64,000 nucleotides of DNA from Aphrocallistes beatrix (taxonomy: Eukaryota; Porifera; Hexactinellida; Sceptrulophora; Aphrocallistidae), in contig OY725495.1 in NCBI GenBank assembly GCA_963281255.1, positions 4,650,001-4,714,000 of the forward strand, in the 5' to 3' direction. Made by a program: the position numbers and the translations under genes. Of this stretch, positions 10,601 to 23,700 are shown in pieces (positions within the stretch are counted from its first letter, which is position 1; the number at the start of each line of letters is the position of its first letter). The notes beneath the pieces were generated by a model. That model saw nothing but the letters and a program-made list of their open reading frames with translations. It was not told the DNA's origin and ran no database searches.

Positions 10601-13600
10601 GTATTTACAAGTTTTATTACTAACTCTACCATTTTATATTTAATTTGTGTCATTGGCATTCCACTTACCACATTTCGTCTCCTCCCAACTCTTCTTCCTT
10701 AGAGAATGCCTCTAAACACTGGGCCAACTCTACTGGAGTCTCAGGAACTATTTGTTGATGTTGTTGTTGATCTCGGGGCGTCTTGTCAACAAGTGCCTAA
10801 ACAGCAACAAAATTTGAGATAATTTAGCATATTTCATACAGGTGACTCCGCTTAATCGGGACACTTTGGTCCCGGATATTTTGTCCCGATTAAGCGGAGT
10901 TCCCAATTAACCGATGGAATTTAGTATTAGCTTCTATGTATGGGAACCATTCCGTTCCTGGAGACTTGTCCCGATTAAGCTGAGTTTGACAGTATTTTTC
11001 AGAAAATCTTTTTTTTTTGTCTAAGCAACCTATCATTTAGGAGGTTTTTAGTTCATTAATTAAGCTATATTTAGTACAGAAAACCCCGTCAAAACTAAAT
11101 ATAGGCATCAGTACTAAAAATAAATGATATTCCCATCTAGCCTGAAATTATAATGTTCTTTAATAATAAACCCGAATCTGACTAGGAATTTTGCTAACTC
11201 ATTTCCGGTTAAGTCATTCTAGGCGGGGAAACCTAAAAGTGTGGGGTATATTCTATAAATAGAATTGACCGCTAGGCTAAATCGAGTTTTAATTAATCTA
11301 ACTATTCTGATCGAATCCAATTAGATGAGAAATTTGACTTGCAATATGGTTCCATTAGAAATGTATCACAACAGGATGTGAGAAAGAGAATTTTTATTAT
11401 TAATTCGAACCGATATTCAACAGTAGCTTCAACGTCAATTATTTCTGAACTAACATCCTCGCACTACTACGTGTAGACCTAATGCATCATTCTAGTTCAG
11501 AGAATTTCCCTAGAGACATGAAACCTGATCGCTAATAATAGATTAGGGATACTATAAATACACTATTCTGCAGAGTATTTCATTTTAGTTAGATAGATGA
11601 CGCAAATAGATGAACGTTTAACTTGGTCTAGATGTTAAAGACAAATGAAAAAGTATAAATGTTCTATAATTATTTGAGGGAAATATATTATATTATAAGC
11701 TCATCCTTGACTTAGTTTGTTATATAATTTATTCATTCATCCATTCAACTGTTTATCTAACTAGCTGACTAACTAGCTAACAAGATGAGTGGGGAATACG
11801 ACTATCTTTTCAAAGTCCTCCTCATTGGAGACTCTGGGGTCGGTAAGAGCAGCTTACTCTTGAGATTCGCGGATGACACCTTCTCCGATTCCTACATTTC
11901 AACAATCGGGGTGGACTTCAAGATCAAAACGCTCAGCCTCGACAACAAAATCGTGAAACTCCAGATTTGGGACACAGCGGGACAGGAAAGGTTTCGGACA
12001 ATAACCTCTTCGTACTATCGCGGCGCTCACGGGATTATTGTAGTGTATGACGTCACTGAACGAGAATCGTTCGACAATGTGAAGCACTGGCTACTAGAGA
12101 TAAACAAGTACGCCAGCAATCAGGTGCAGAGATTGCTGGTCGGGAACAAGAGCGATTTGGTGAACCAAAAAATTGTCGACTACACCACTTCCAAGGAGTA
12201 CGCCGAAAATTTGAAAATTCCTTTCCTTGAAACGAGCGCCAAGGGATCAACGAATGTTGAGCAGGCATTCGTGATGATGGCAAGCGAAATCAAAAGCCAC
12301 CTCGGGACAGAAAACACCCCAGCTCCCCCTAGGAAAGAGAACTTCAGAGACCACATTGATCCCGGGAAGAAGATTGGTATCGAGAAACAGAGTGGGTGCT
12401 GTTAGGATGCTAGAAGCTGGATTGAACTTGACTGTGCTTATCATGTGACTCATAAGTTTATGCAGATTTAAGTGTGAAATACTTGTTATTAGACTGGTAG
12501 TTATGTTAGTGATGATGTGAATATGTGGGCTAGGTATGGGTTGCGAAAGGTGTGAAAATATGAGTAACTAGGGTAGTACAGATTTAAGTGTGAAATACAG
12601 TGGAACCTGTATATAACGGCCACCCAAGGGACTGGACAAAATTGGCCGTTATACACAGGTGACCGTTATATACAGGTGAGTGTCTTAATCCCCAAAAGTA
12701 TCAACGTAGTGCAATAAATATAAGTTTTTAGAAATCCATTACTTGAAGTAATTACATGAAACTTGTTTATCATTCGTAACAGGTCCTGTAATAAACACAA
12801 AAAAAGGTGAAAAGGTTATGGCCGTTATACACAGTTTTTGGGTCAGTAAGGGACTACAAAAGGGTGGCCGCTGGCCGCGTTGAGCAGGTGACCGCTATAC
12901 ACAGGTTCAATATTATGGAATTTCGGACGGGACTGTTCATTAGTGGCCGCTATATAGAGTGGCCGTTATAGCAGGTTCGACTGTACTTGTTATTGGACTG
13001 GTAGTTATGTTAGTGATGATGTGAATATATGGGCTGGTATGGGTTGCGAAAGGTGTGAACATATTATTCATTAGGGTAGTATCATATTAGTAATTCAAAG
13101 TATAAATTAAGAATGAATGTTAAGAGTGGGATTCGATTTTGAAAGTCTTAATTTTTTGCTCGAAATGAATATTATTTTTAATAAAATATACAGTCGACTC
13201 CGCTTAATAGGGTCACTGTTTAATCGGGTCAACCGCTTAATCGGGCCACTTTTGGCAGAACCGGAATAGCACTCATACATAGAAGCCAATACAAAATATT
13301 TTCGGTTAATAGGGTTCGCTTAATCGGGGCAAAATGTCCTCTGACCGATGTGACCCTATTAAGCGGAGTCGACTGTATAATAAAAACATGCTCGTTCATC
13401 AGGTTCACATGTCTAAAAATAGCACACACCTTTTCTTCCGAGTATTGGTATCTGAGGTGGAGGATGGCGGGATCCCAGTCAATGCCACAGAACCCAACTG
13501 TCTCTTCCACCTTCTTCTCATCGCATGGCAACGCACAGCCTCTACAGAATGTGTACCATGGACATTTCGCGCATGTGAGTCCGTCTTTGTTCACTTGCTT

Positions 13601-14743
13601 CAGCTCGAACGGAAACTCACTCTTCGTCTCTACGCAAGCACCTTCTGGACTATAAATAGGATGGATATAAATAGGATGGACTATAAATAGAGTTGAATAC
13701 CTAAGTTGACTAATTCATTGAAAGATGATGAAGAATTATGAATTATTCAAAATCTCAAACATTAGTGCAGATTCTATGCCCAAAAGTGGTTAAAAGGTTA
13801 CTCATGTTTTATACCTCTAACATTGCTCAGTCCCTAAGCAGTTATTATTCTTGGATACCAGTCAACTCATCTCAAATACCAACTCCATACTTCCCGTTTT
13901 TTTCACTCTTCTATTGAGCTAATTTTCACGAGTGTCCCGCTTTTACATGGAATTCCCCATTTTGTCCCGCTTTTTTAATTCTATGTATAATACTTTTCTA
14001 TTGCGTCCCGCCATGTCCCACGAAATTCAACTCTGTGTCCCGCTTTTATAATGGCTCAGGTTGGCATGTATGCAACTTGCACCTATTTTTTAGCAATTCG
14101 TCCCTATTTTTGGGGATTCACAAAGTGGACTATTATAACCATCAATGGAATCAAAAACTGATACTAGTAGTTAAACTGGAATGTTGAAGTGAAAGTGAAA
14201 GTTAATTGAAAGTGAAAATGAAAGGGGGTCATTTCTATTTATACCTTTGACCCCAAGTATTTCTAGGGAAAAAATAACTTAGGACGAGTTGACTGGTATT
14301 CATTATTACTTGGTTCCATATCTTGATGAGGGTAAATTGTAGAGGTCGCTATAGGCTGAATATTTGTCACCAGCGTAAACGGTCCTTGGTTTCAAGTAGG
14401 CATTTAGTAACATTGAGACTATCTGCTATCCCCCCTTCCTTTGATCAGACTTAGATAGCTCTAGGCTAATATTCAGTTTAAGGGGGTGGAAAAAACTTCG
14501 CTTACACACCTGACAATCGTCATAACCTCCCTATGAATCCCTCACACACTATAGTACACATATCACTGACTTATCTTGGTTGCCAGGGGCAGCTTCTGCC
14601 AGGAGTCTCTTCGTGCTGTTCATCACACACTCATACAGGGACCGCCTAGTGTTGTTGCCAGGGGCGAATGGAATGCAGATCGGCTGACCGAATATCTGAG
14701 GCCTGTTCTTCTGTGACGTCACGAAGTAGGTGTCAGTGGGAAT
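4637..14743 (-). CDS. USP32: USP32 exons 20-27: second half of USP fold and C-terminus
   Basis: Exon 20 encodes [17 protein letters not shown]; exon 21 encodes [13 protein letters not shown] and [13 protein letters not shown]. Exon 23 supplies the second zinc pair, WYCKKC. Exon 24 encodes [18 protein letters not shown], nearly identical to human. Exon 26 contains the His box [11 protein letters not shown] and the third catalytic position in NDSS. Exon 27 encodes [10 protein letters not shown], an acidic tail, and ends RRCPVF with the stop at 4637-4639. Human USP32 also ends in a CaaX box, so prenylation is plausible but inferred. Confidence 0.93.
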
Positions 14744-17700
14744 CTATTTATAGTATCATTCTAAATACAGAATATATTAACCAATCTTCCTTGAAATGAG
14801 GAGTGTTAGAGAACACGTTCGATTCTAAGTTTTAAAAACTTGTATGCTTAACTTATGAGAGTTGGCTTCAAATTCTTCTGAGGTAAAGTTTAATATACGT
14901 ATTACGTACAGCAGGTATTGGATACACTGAGCGGACAAAAGTATTTGAACACTTGATTCTTTCGCACACAAATAATACTAAATCGGAGTATTTCATGAAG
15001 GGCAATACGTTCAAATTCAATGAGATACTAAAAATCTGATTTCAGATTCGAAATCTACACATTCGAATTAGTCATAGTTGAACATAACTAATAAATTACC
15101 CAATTCAATGAACAATCTTATCAGCCTGAGCCACCATAGGTAATTCGTATAGTGGTCAAAATGGGTGTATGTGGCATAAGGTGGCACTGATGGATGATTA
15201 CAAAAAGTTAGGAACGAATGATCAGTTAGAAAAATTAACCTGTGACTAATTTGAATGCGTATTATTCGAATCTGGAATCCAATTAGCTGTATCCCATACC
15301 GTTTAGAAGCAACCCTCTTCATGAATAGACCCATTTTAGTATTATAGTATGGGAAAGAATCAAGTGTTGAAATCCTTTTGTCCGCTTAGTGTATAGTGAT
15401 ATATTGGATACAGTGGTAATTTGACCAAAGATTATCTGTCCTCGGCACTATCACTATATCCAATATATACTGTATGTGTGTCTACTATATACTCTTTTAG
15501 TTTGGAGTGAAATAATAGCTCTTAATGCACTGCTAAATTCAATGCTTTATTATAGAATAATATTAACCTTTGAGATCCTAACTTCGAGTTTCTAACTAGG
15601 AACGTTGCAAACTCATTTCTGGTTATCTTAACCCATTAAAATGTGGGAGCTTTACTATTTATAGGCTACACCGCGCTTCGCTTGCTTGGGCTGCGCGACT
15701 GGCGGACACAAAGTGTCCGCCGGAGGCGTCCTTTGGGCGCCGAGGCTCACATTGATAAATATAAGGTAGATAACAGCCTTGCTTGCACGTCTGACTTACT
15801 GTTATAATCGATATCACTCGGGAAAAAAAAAATTTCTTGATGCGTAATGGTCAATGATCATCATTTTTTTATGATAGTTGTATCATGTGTGAAGAATATT
15901 AAGAGTCAACTCCACTTAATAGGGTCACATCGGTCAGAGGACATTTTGCCCCGATTAAGCGGAAAACCCTCTTAACCGAAAATATTTTGTATTAGCTTCT
16001 ATGTGAGAGCTATTCTGGTCCTGCCAAAAGTGACCCGATTAAACAATAACCATATTAAGCGGAGTCGACTGTATACACAGTCTATTAAAATTTCCTTCCT
16101 TCTATCACCTAAAATGCCTGAGTTATAGTCGAAAAACTGAAAATACTTCTAAGAATGAATAAAATGAGTTGAACACTTAACATTACAGAACACGTTTAAA
16201 TAGGTTAATACATATACATAGAGATGAAATAGAAAATTCAAACCAAGCGGAGATCTCCACATTCCTATGCGAACCTACACTGTCTAAGGGCCTTTCTAAC
16301 CACAAAGACTAAGCCTACCACCACTATTAGCATAACAAACACGAAGCTCGTGTTAAAATATCCATTGGCATTGATTTGATCGGAGTTAGGGAGTTTTATT
16401 CGTAGTTTCGTAGAATCGAGTTCGATTGGTTCCTCAGTTTCCTTAATTGCATCTGTTTGGTTAGTTGGAACAGTTTCTGTTGCTTCTCTTGCTTTTTCGG
16501 TGGTTACTTCTAAGTCCCCAGGAATGCTGTCCACAGCCCTCTGACGGGAATGATCCCACTCCACTCCTCTCTCCATTGCATCCACGTAGTAGCACACCCG
16601 ACAGAAATGATCCACTTCCCACAGAACTCGATTCACTGCCTCGAACTCCGCATCAAACGGTTTATGTTTCCACTCAAAGTAACTGTTGTACCTCGTCTCG
16701 TTTTCTAGGAGCTTTTTCAAATAATTGGCTACATCACGAGGTGTGTCGAAATCTGCCACATCGACATAGGAACCTTTAGGTACCACATCCGCTACGTCCA
16801 CTGTCCCCATCCAGACAGGAAGCACTCCAGCTTCCATTGGTTGGTATATCTTATCAGTTATAAACCCGGGAGAGTCTCCGTTTTCGAAAGAGAGGTGAAT
16901 TTTATAGTCTCTGATCGCTTCCACTTTGGTGCATTCCCTTTCATCGCACTTGGGCCAATCCATGTTGTGGAAACAAACGCTGGGAGCGAACACTCCGATC
17001 ACACTATCGATTGCCTTCACATAGTCGTTGCGGTTGTTCATTGGGTTACAGTTCCTAGCTACGAAAGTGGCGTGTGGTTTGGGATCTTTTGGCATTTCCA
17101 CTGTTTTAACTACATCCATGTTCGGCATCATCACCCATGGGATGTCTGAACGTCTGTCGAGTAGAGACGTGGCTTGAAAGTGCTGCTTCAGGAATTCGAT
17201 TTTGTGCAAATGGTAGTAATGCTGTGGCTCTAGAGACCCAAGAATCTTAATTTTAGTGTCTGAATTTGATCCAATAGCCCTTCTCACCCAGTCATCATTC
17301 ATCGATATATAAAATTCTGCTTCGGGGTTTTCAGGTTCGGCTGAAAACTCACAAGGAATGTCACACTTGGCCACTCTGCCAAGATGCGTATCCCAAATGT
17401 ATTCCGGAATTAGCTTCACATTAATAGTGTCGCAAACATGGCCGTAGAATGCAAAAAATAGGAAAACTAAATAGAATTTCAAGTAAACCATTATTTGTTA
17501 TCTATTAACAATGCAGAACTGCATATAGCTCTTCTTGAATAGGCTTTGGTTGCAGCACTAGCATGTCTATGTTACTTAGGTCATTTCAAAAGTACTGATC
17601 ACTATTGATTTTTGAGAGCTAGTGTACCAAGTGTTCAATAAGTTCGCGGAAAAATATGTTTTGACTACAGTGAACTAACAAATTAGTGTTCTAAATGTTC

Positions 17701-20700
17701 AAAATACTCCCCATTAGCATCAATACACCTTTGATAGCGGTGTAGCCACATGTCAAATAGCTTAGAATAGCTACTTGCTGGTATGCACTCGACTGCCTCT
17801 AAAAAAGCAGCGATTAGCTCGGATTCTGACTCAAACCGCCTGCCTTTTAGGTGTCTTTTTAGATCTGGGAACAGCCAAAAGTCACAGGGGGCAAGATCTG
17901 GGCTGTAGGGAGGATGTTCAATCATTTCTAACCCTGATTGCCTAAGAAACTCCTTGTCTTTCCTGCTGTGTGTGCTGGAGCATTATCATTATAACACTCG
18001 GTATATCGAATGTACCAATTAATATAAAATCCAGATACGTAGCATTACCCATTCTCTCCTATTATCTAAAAGAATTTTTAAGATAGCATAAGTATTTTTC
18101 TTATAATCATCATATCAATCTCGTCAGTTTTGGCTACTTATACATTTATGGCTTCAAAATCGTCAATTATTGAGCAAGAGCAAAGGGCGTATATCAAGTT
18201 TCGTTCACTGCTAAAAGATTCGAACAGGAACATCCACAATGATCTCGTGGAAGTTTGTGGAGATCAAGCACTTGCTTATTCCACGGTTAGAAGATGGGCT
18301 GGACTATTTCGAGAGTGAAGAGACAGCATTGAAGATGAGCCTCGGACTGGTAGGCCTAAACCTGCAACCGGTGAACCCTCAATTGAGTTGGTTGGTGAAT
18401 TTCTTCGAAATGACCCTTGCTGCTCTATTGAAGAGATTTCTTAGTATACGGATATCTCAACGGGAAGTATTTACCGCATTCTGAAGGAAGATCTCGGAGT
18501 AAGGAAGGTTTTCGCTCGGTGGGTGCCGTATTTGCTGTCAGAGGCCCGGATGAAACAGAGGGTAGAATGCTGTGAAAATCTTCTCTACATCACGAAAATT
18601 TTGATGCAAGGCGACTCTATGAGATAGTAACCATAGATTAAACTTGGATTTACTATTCACAACCTAAATCCAAGGAAAAATCTAAGTGTTGGCTGCATCC
18701 GGGCGAACCCCGACCTAAAAGACCGCGTCCAAATTTCCGTGCCAAGAAGGTAATGTACGCAATTGCATTTGACGCCTACGGCCCTGTTGCTCAGGTTTGC
18801 GTTCCGAAGGGCCAGAATGTTACTGGAGACTTTTATTGCACTCATGTGCTCGCAGAAGTCAGTAAACACTACACAGAGCGTCGGCCGAGAACTGGTCCTC
18901 GTGGAATAAAACTTCTACATGATAATGCCAGTAGCCATAAAACTAAACAATTCGCCGCATACATCAAGGATATAGGGATGAAAACACTGAATCACCCTCC
19001 CTATTCCCCTGACCTAAGTCCTTGTGACTTCTGGTTGTTTTCAAAGCTGAAAAGTCATCTCTCTGATAAGGAGTTCACTAGTCGAATGGAGATCGGAATC
19101 GCCGTTCATAAGTACCTAAAGTCGATCCCACAGACGGAGTATAAAAAGACATTTTGCTGCTGGGTAGACCGTCTAAAGGAGTGTATTCGCGTCAAGGGAG
19201 ACTATTTCGAGAATATGTAATTAAATAACACATCAGGCGTTGCTCAATATCAAATTGGTGGGGGGTGATCAGTACTTTTGAAATGGCCTAAGTAGGATCA
19301 TGTGTACAGTGGATATGTTACAGTTAATAGTTGATTAACAAGAGACAACTTAGGGTCTTCTAATTATAGCAATGACCCCTTTTCTATTTTTAGTTATTAA
19401 TGAATATATATATATATATCCCCACCTATACCAGGAATGTGTTGCGTTATTTCCTGTTTAAGCCATTTTGTTTATAAATTTGGGGTCCAGACTATAAAAT
19501 GTAGAATTCGATTAATTATGCTATACAGTGCAATGTTTACAAAACGTTTCAAAAATATCAGAATTTTTCACACCTCAAGAGGTGTTAAAATGGCATAACT
19601 TGAAAACGAGAAGAGAGAGAGATTAGGTTACTTGAGATGAATTGTTCTTTAGGCGTCACAACACCTTTCTATGTAAACATTTTGATGATCAGGACCAAAT
19701 TACTCATCAATAATTCTATCAAAAAATATCATAAAGATACCCCAGTTTCCCTCCACCTTTATTATGCAGTCGCAATCAGAAATTCCACAAAATCGCCGGA
19801 TCCCAAGTGGGTACAAAAGTGTTGTCACTCTAGATTATTCATCTTTATGCTTGATTGATATCGAACCAATAGAATCAAATACAAAACTCTTAGCCTGTCG
19901 TTTATTACGCATTACTATATTTTGTGACATCACAGCATTTGCGAAATACACTATTCCTTTCCCATTATCAAATTTTTGTTCACCTATTAATTAGAACTTG
20001 TATTCAAAGGTGACAACAGCTTTGTTACACCCTATACGCTTTGTGGCCATCGGTCCGGTTAGTCCAATTTCAACCTGGCCACTTTTGACAAATTTAGCCT
20101 CAAAAAGAACCATTCTGTATGGTCGAACGAGTTTAAACTGACCACTTTTAGTTGTTACAACCGGACCACTTCACACTTGGTGTCTACGGCCTTGAGTTAC
20201 GATGAAACCGATTGAACCACAAGGCCATTTGAATAGGCGAAACAAAATCTCAGAATACTACGATATCTCAAAATATCACGGTACTAATTAATCCATGGTT
20301 AGTTAATACTAGGATCTAAATACCACGCAACAGTACTTTATCTTGACAGTTAAAACGTCAAATCAGTTATTATGTAAAATGCCATAAAAACTCTGTGTTA
20401 TGCATTGCCTGAAATTATTAACTGTAAAATATCCACTGTACACATGATCCTAACATAGACATGCTAGTACTGCAACCAAAGCCTATTCAAGAAGAAGGCA
20501 AGTTATATGAAGTTCTGCATTGTTAATAGATATCAATAATGGTTTACTTGAAATTCTATTTAGTTTTCCTATTTTTTGCATTCTACGGCCATATTTGCGA
20601 CACTATTAATGTGAAGCTAATTCCAGAATACATTTGGGATACGCATCTTGGCAGAGTGGCCAAGTGTGACATTCCTTGTGAGTTTTCAGCCGAACCTGAA

Positions 20701-23700
20701 AACCCCGATGCTGAATTTTATATATCGATGGGTGATGACTGGGTGAGAAGGGCTATTGGATCAAATTCAGACACCAAAATTAAGATTCTTGGGTCTCTAG
20801 AGCCACAGCATTACTACCATTTGCACAAAATCGAATTCCTGAATCAGCACTTTCAAGCCACGTCTCTACTCGACAGACGTTCAGACATCCCATGGGTAAT
20901 GATGCCGAACATGGATGTAGTTAAAACAGTGGAAATGCCAAAAGATCCCAAACCACACGCCACTTTCGTAGCTAGGAACTGTCACCCAATGAACAACCGC
21001 AACGACTATGTGAAGGCAATCGATAGTGTGATCGGAGTGTTCGCTCCCAGCGTTTGTTTCCACAACATGGATTGGCCCAAGTGCGATGGAAGGGAATGCA
21101 CCAAAGTGGAAGCGATCAGAGACTATAAAATTCACCTCTCTTTCGAAAACGGAGACTCTCCCGGGTTTATAACCGATAAGATATACCAACCAATGCAAGC
21201 TGGAGTGCTTCCTGTCTGGATGGGGACAGTTGACGTAGCGGATGTGGTACCTAAAGGTTCCTATGTCGATGTGGCAGATTTCGACACACCTCGTGATGTA
21301 GCCAATTATTTGAAAAAGCTCCTAGAAAACGAGACGATGTACAACAGTTACTTTGAGTGGAAACATAAACCGTTTGATGCGGAGTTCGAGGCAGTGAATC
21401 GAGTTCTGTGGGAAGTGGATCATTTCTGTCGGGTGTGCTACTACGTGGATGCAATGAAGAGAGGAGTGGAGTGGGATCATTCCCGTCAGAGGGCTGTGGA
21501 CAGCATTCCTGGGGACTTAGAAGTAACCACCGAAAAAGCAACAGAAACTGTTCCAACTAAACAAACAGATGCAATTAAGGAAACTAGCTCAGAGAATGAA
21601 ACTGAAGAACCAATCGATCTCGATTCTACGAAACTACGAATAAAATTCCCTAACTCCGACCAAATCAATGCTAATGCTTATTTTTACTTGAGCTTCATAT
21701 TCGTAATGATAATAGTGGTGGTAGGCTTAGTGTTTACTTGCAAGAAAGTTTGTAACAAGTCTACATAGACTTGCATAAGGAAGTGTAGGTGTATTAATAT
21801 CTCTGTTGTTATTGGTGCTTGTAATAATACGTACTAAGTCATTTCATTCACTCGCTACTGTTTGCTGAAGTATTCTGTGCATAACTACAATACATAGCCT
21901 TAACACTTTTTATAAACTGTTTTACAGGTGACTCCGCTTAATCGGGACACTTTGGCCCCGGATATTTCGTCCCGATTAAGCGGAGTTCCCAATTAACCGA
22001 TGAAATTTAGTATTAGCTTCTATGTATGGGAATCATTCCGTTCCTGGAGACTTGTCTCAATTAAGCAGTTGTCCCGATTAAGCGGAGTTGACTGTAGTTA
22101 TATGGGCCATAAGTAGGGTTATCTTGGGAATGGGAATCTGTGGGATTACTCACAGATTCCCGTATGGGATGGGAATGACTTTAAGCCTATGGGCCATTCC
22201 CACATGTGGGAATCTATGGGGATTCTGTCTGAATTATTTGTGGATTATTATTCTGCAAATTCTATGGGTTTCTGTGGGATTCCCACAGAAATCTTGTGGG
22301 AATGGGATGAGATGATAATTAAAATTCCAAAATTAAAATATTTCCTCAAAAATCCTCACGAATGACACAGATGATCACTGTATAAGTATTTTCTATTGGA
22401 TATGATTTTTTTGTAATATTGAATAAGAACTCACATATTTTCTGTGAAATGCGAATATAAACTTCTCTCCTTGGGAGGTAACATCTTCCTCTTCTTGCTG
22501 GGAAGAACTGAGATTGATTGACCTTTCTCGTTTCTCTAAAACCTCTGTTCCCTCATCGCCTATAAACAGAAATAAATAAATGTCGGTAGAGACCGATACG
22601 GAATGGAAAACATGGAAACAAAACAAATTGGAAACTTTCAAACTACAGCTTTCTAAATGTGAAATTCTGAATCCATAAAAAGTGAAATATCTCGTTTTAG
22701 CCGCAAAACAAAAGGATAACATGAAAGGTGTGAAAATATAATTTCATTATTGGTAATAATGAACAAAGTATTGTACAAATATTTCTTCATTTCAACCAAT
22801 AAGATAATAGGTTCATATAAAACAAACAAACAAACAAATAAACAAACAAACAAACATAAACAAACAAACAAACAAATAAACAAACAAACACAAACAAACA
22901 AACAAACAAACAAACAAACAAACAAACAAACAAACAAACAAACAAACACAAACACAAACACAAACAAACAAACAAACAAACAAACACAAACAAACAAACA
23001 AACAAACAAATAAACAAACAAACAAACAAACAAACAAACACAAACAAACAAACAAACAAACAAACACAAACAAACAAACAAACCGTTTATAGCAATAGGC
23101 ACTGCAGTGATGTTATTCTCGATGGCGGGGGTTGGCTTCTTAGAGATTGATAATCTCTTTATTCTATTCATAGAATCAGGACTACCCTCTCTAGGTGTAG
23201 GCTGCACGGCAACACAAGGGGGGATTTGGAATGCATACAGTTGGCCTAATGGAGACAAAACGGAATTAGAGAATTTTATAAATCCAAAATCCACCAGATT
23301 GAACAATGGTGGACCAATCAAAATCAGGACTCATAAGGTGTGAATATATATTACCAGTGAGGACTGTCTTAATCTTCTGGTTCTCAAGCACCACACCCCT
23401 CACAGTCCCACCATACACATCCGTGAACAGAATCTCCTCCTTCTTCACACCTGATTCTTGCTCCAGACGCAGTTTGATTTCGCTATATTTAGACTCGATG
23501 TCTATTTTTAGCGAATACCTCTCCGGGATTTCACCGCCCAATCGGATCAGGAGGATGTCAATGTTGGTGTCTGAGTCAGCTGGTAGGGGTAAAGTGAGGA
23601 ATGTGAATGGATCAAACTTCACACTTGTGTGTTTGCAATGTTTACAACGAACGACAGATTTTAATTGGCCTTGAAAGAGCTGAACTACGATGGACCTATA

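Larger units (their letters stand above)
16262..21777. repeat. Inverted duplication of the fucosyltransferase gene
   Basis: The left arm (about 16262-17574 plus 19293-19332) and right arm (about 20418-21777) are inverted, near-identical copies including the gene and about 100 bp of 5' flank (CTATTCAAGAAG, ACTAGCATGTCTATG). The left arm is split by a mariner insertion, and the unoccupied site is visible in the right arm near 20453. The 1.1-kb spacer contains a partial family E element. Confidence 0.9.

Noticed and set aside
13334-13690. + strand frames over USP32 exon 21
   Set aside because: They are shadows of the - strand exon, which encodes [13 protein letters not shown] in a conserved frame.
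15068-15334. 88-residue - strand frame inside the Tc1-type element
   Set aside because: No catalytic or DNA-binding motif; the element is far shorter than an autonomous copy.
22653-23321. Long Phe/Val/Cys/Leu-rich frames on both strands
   Set aside because: They translate the (CAAA)n tract; only the stretch 23084-23245 is a real exon.
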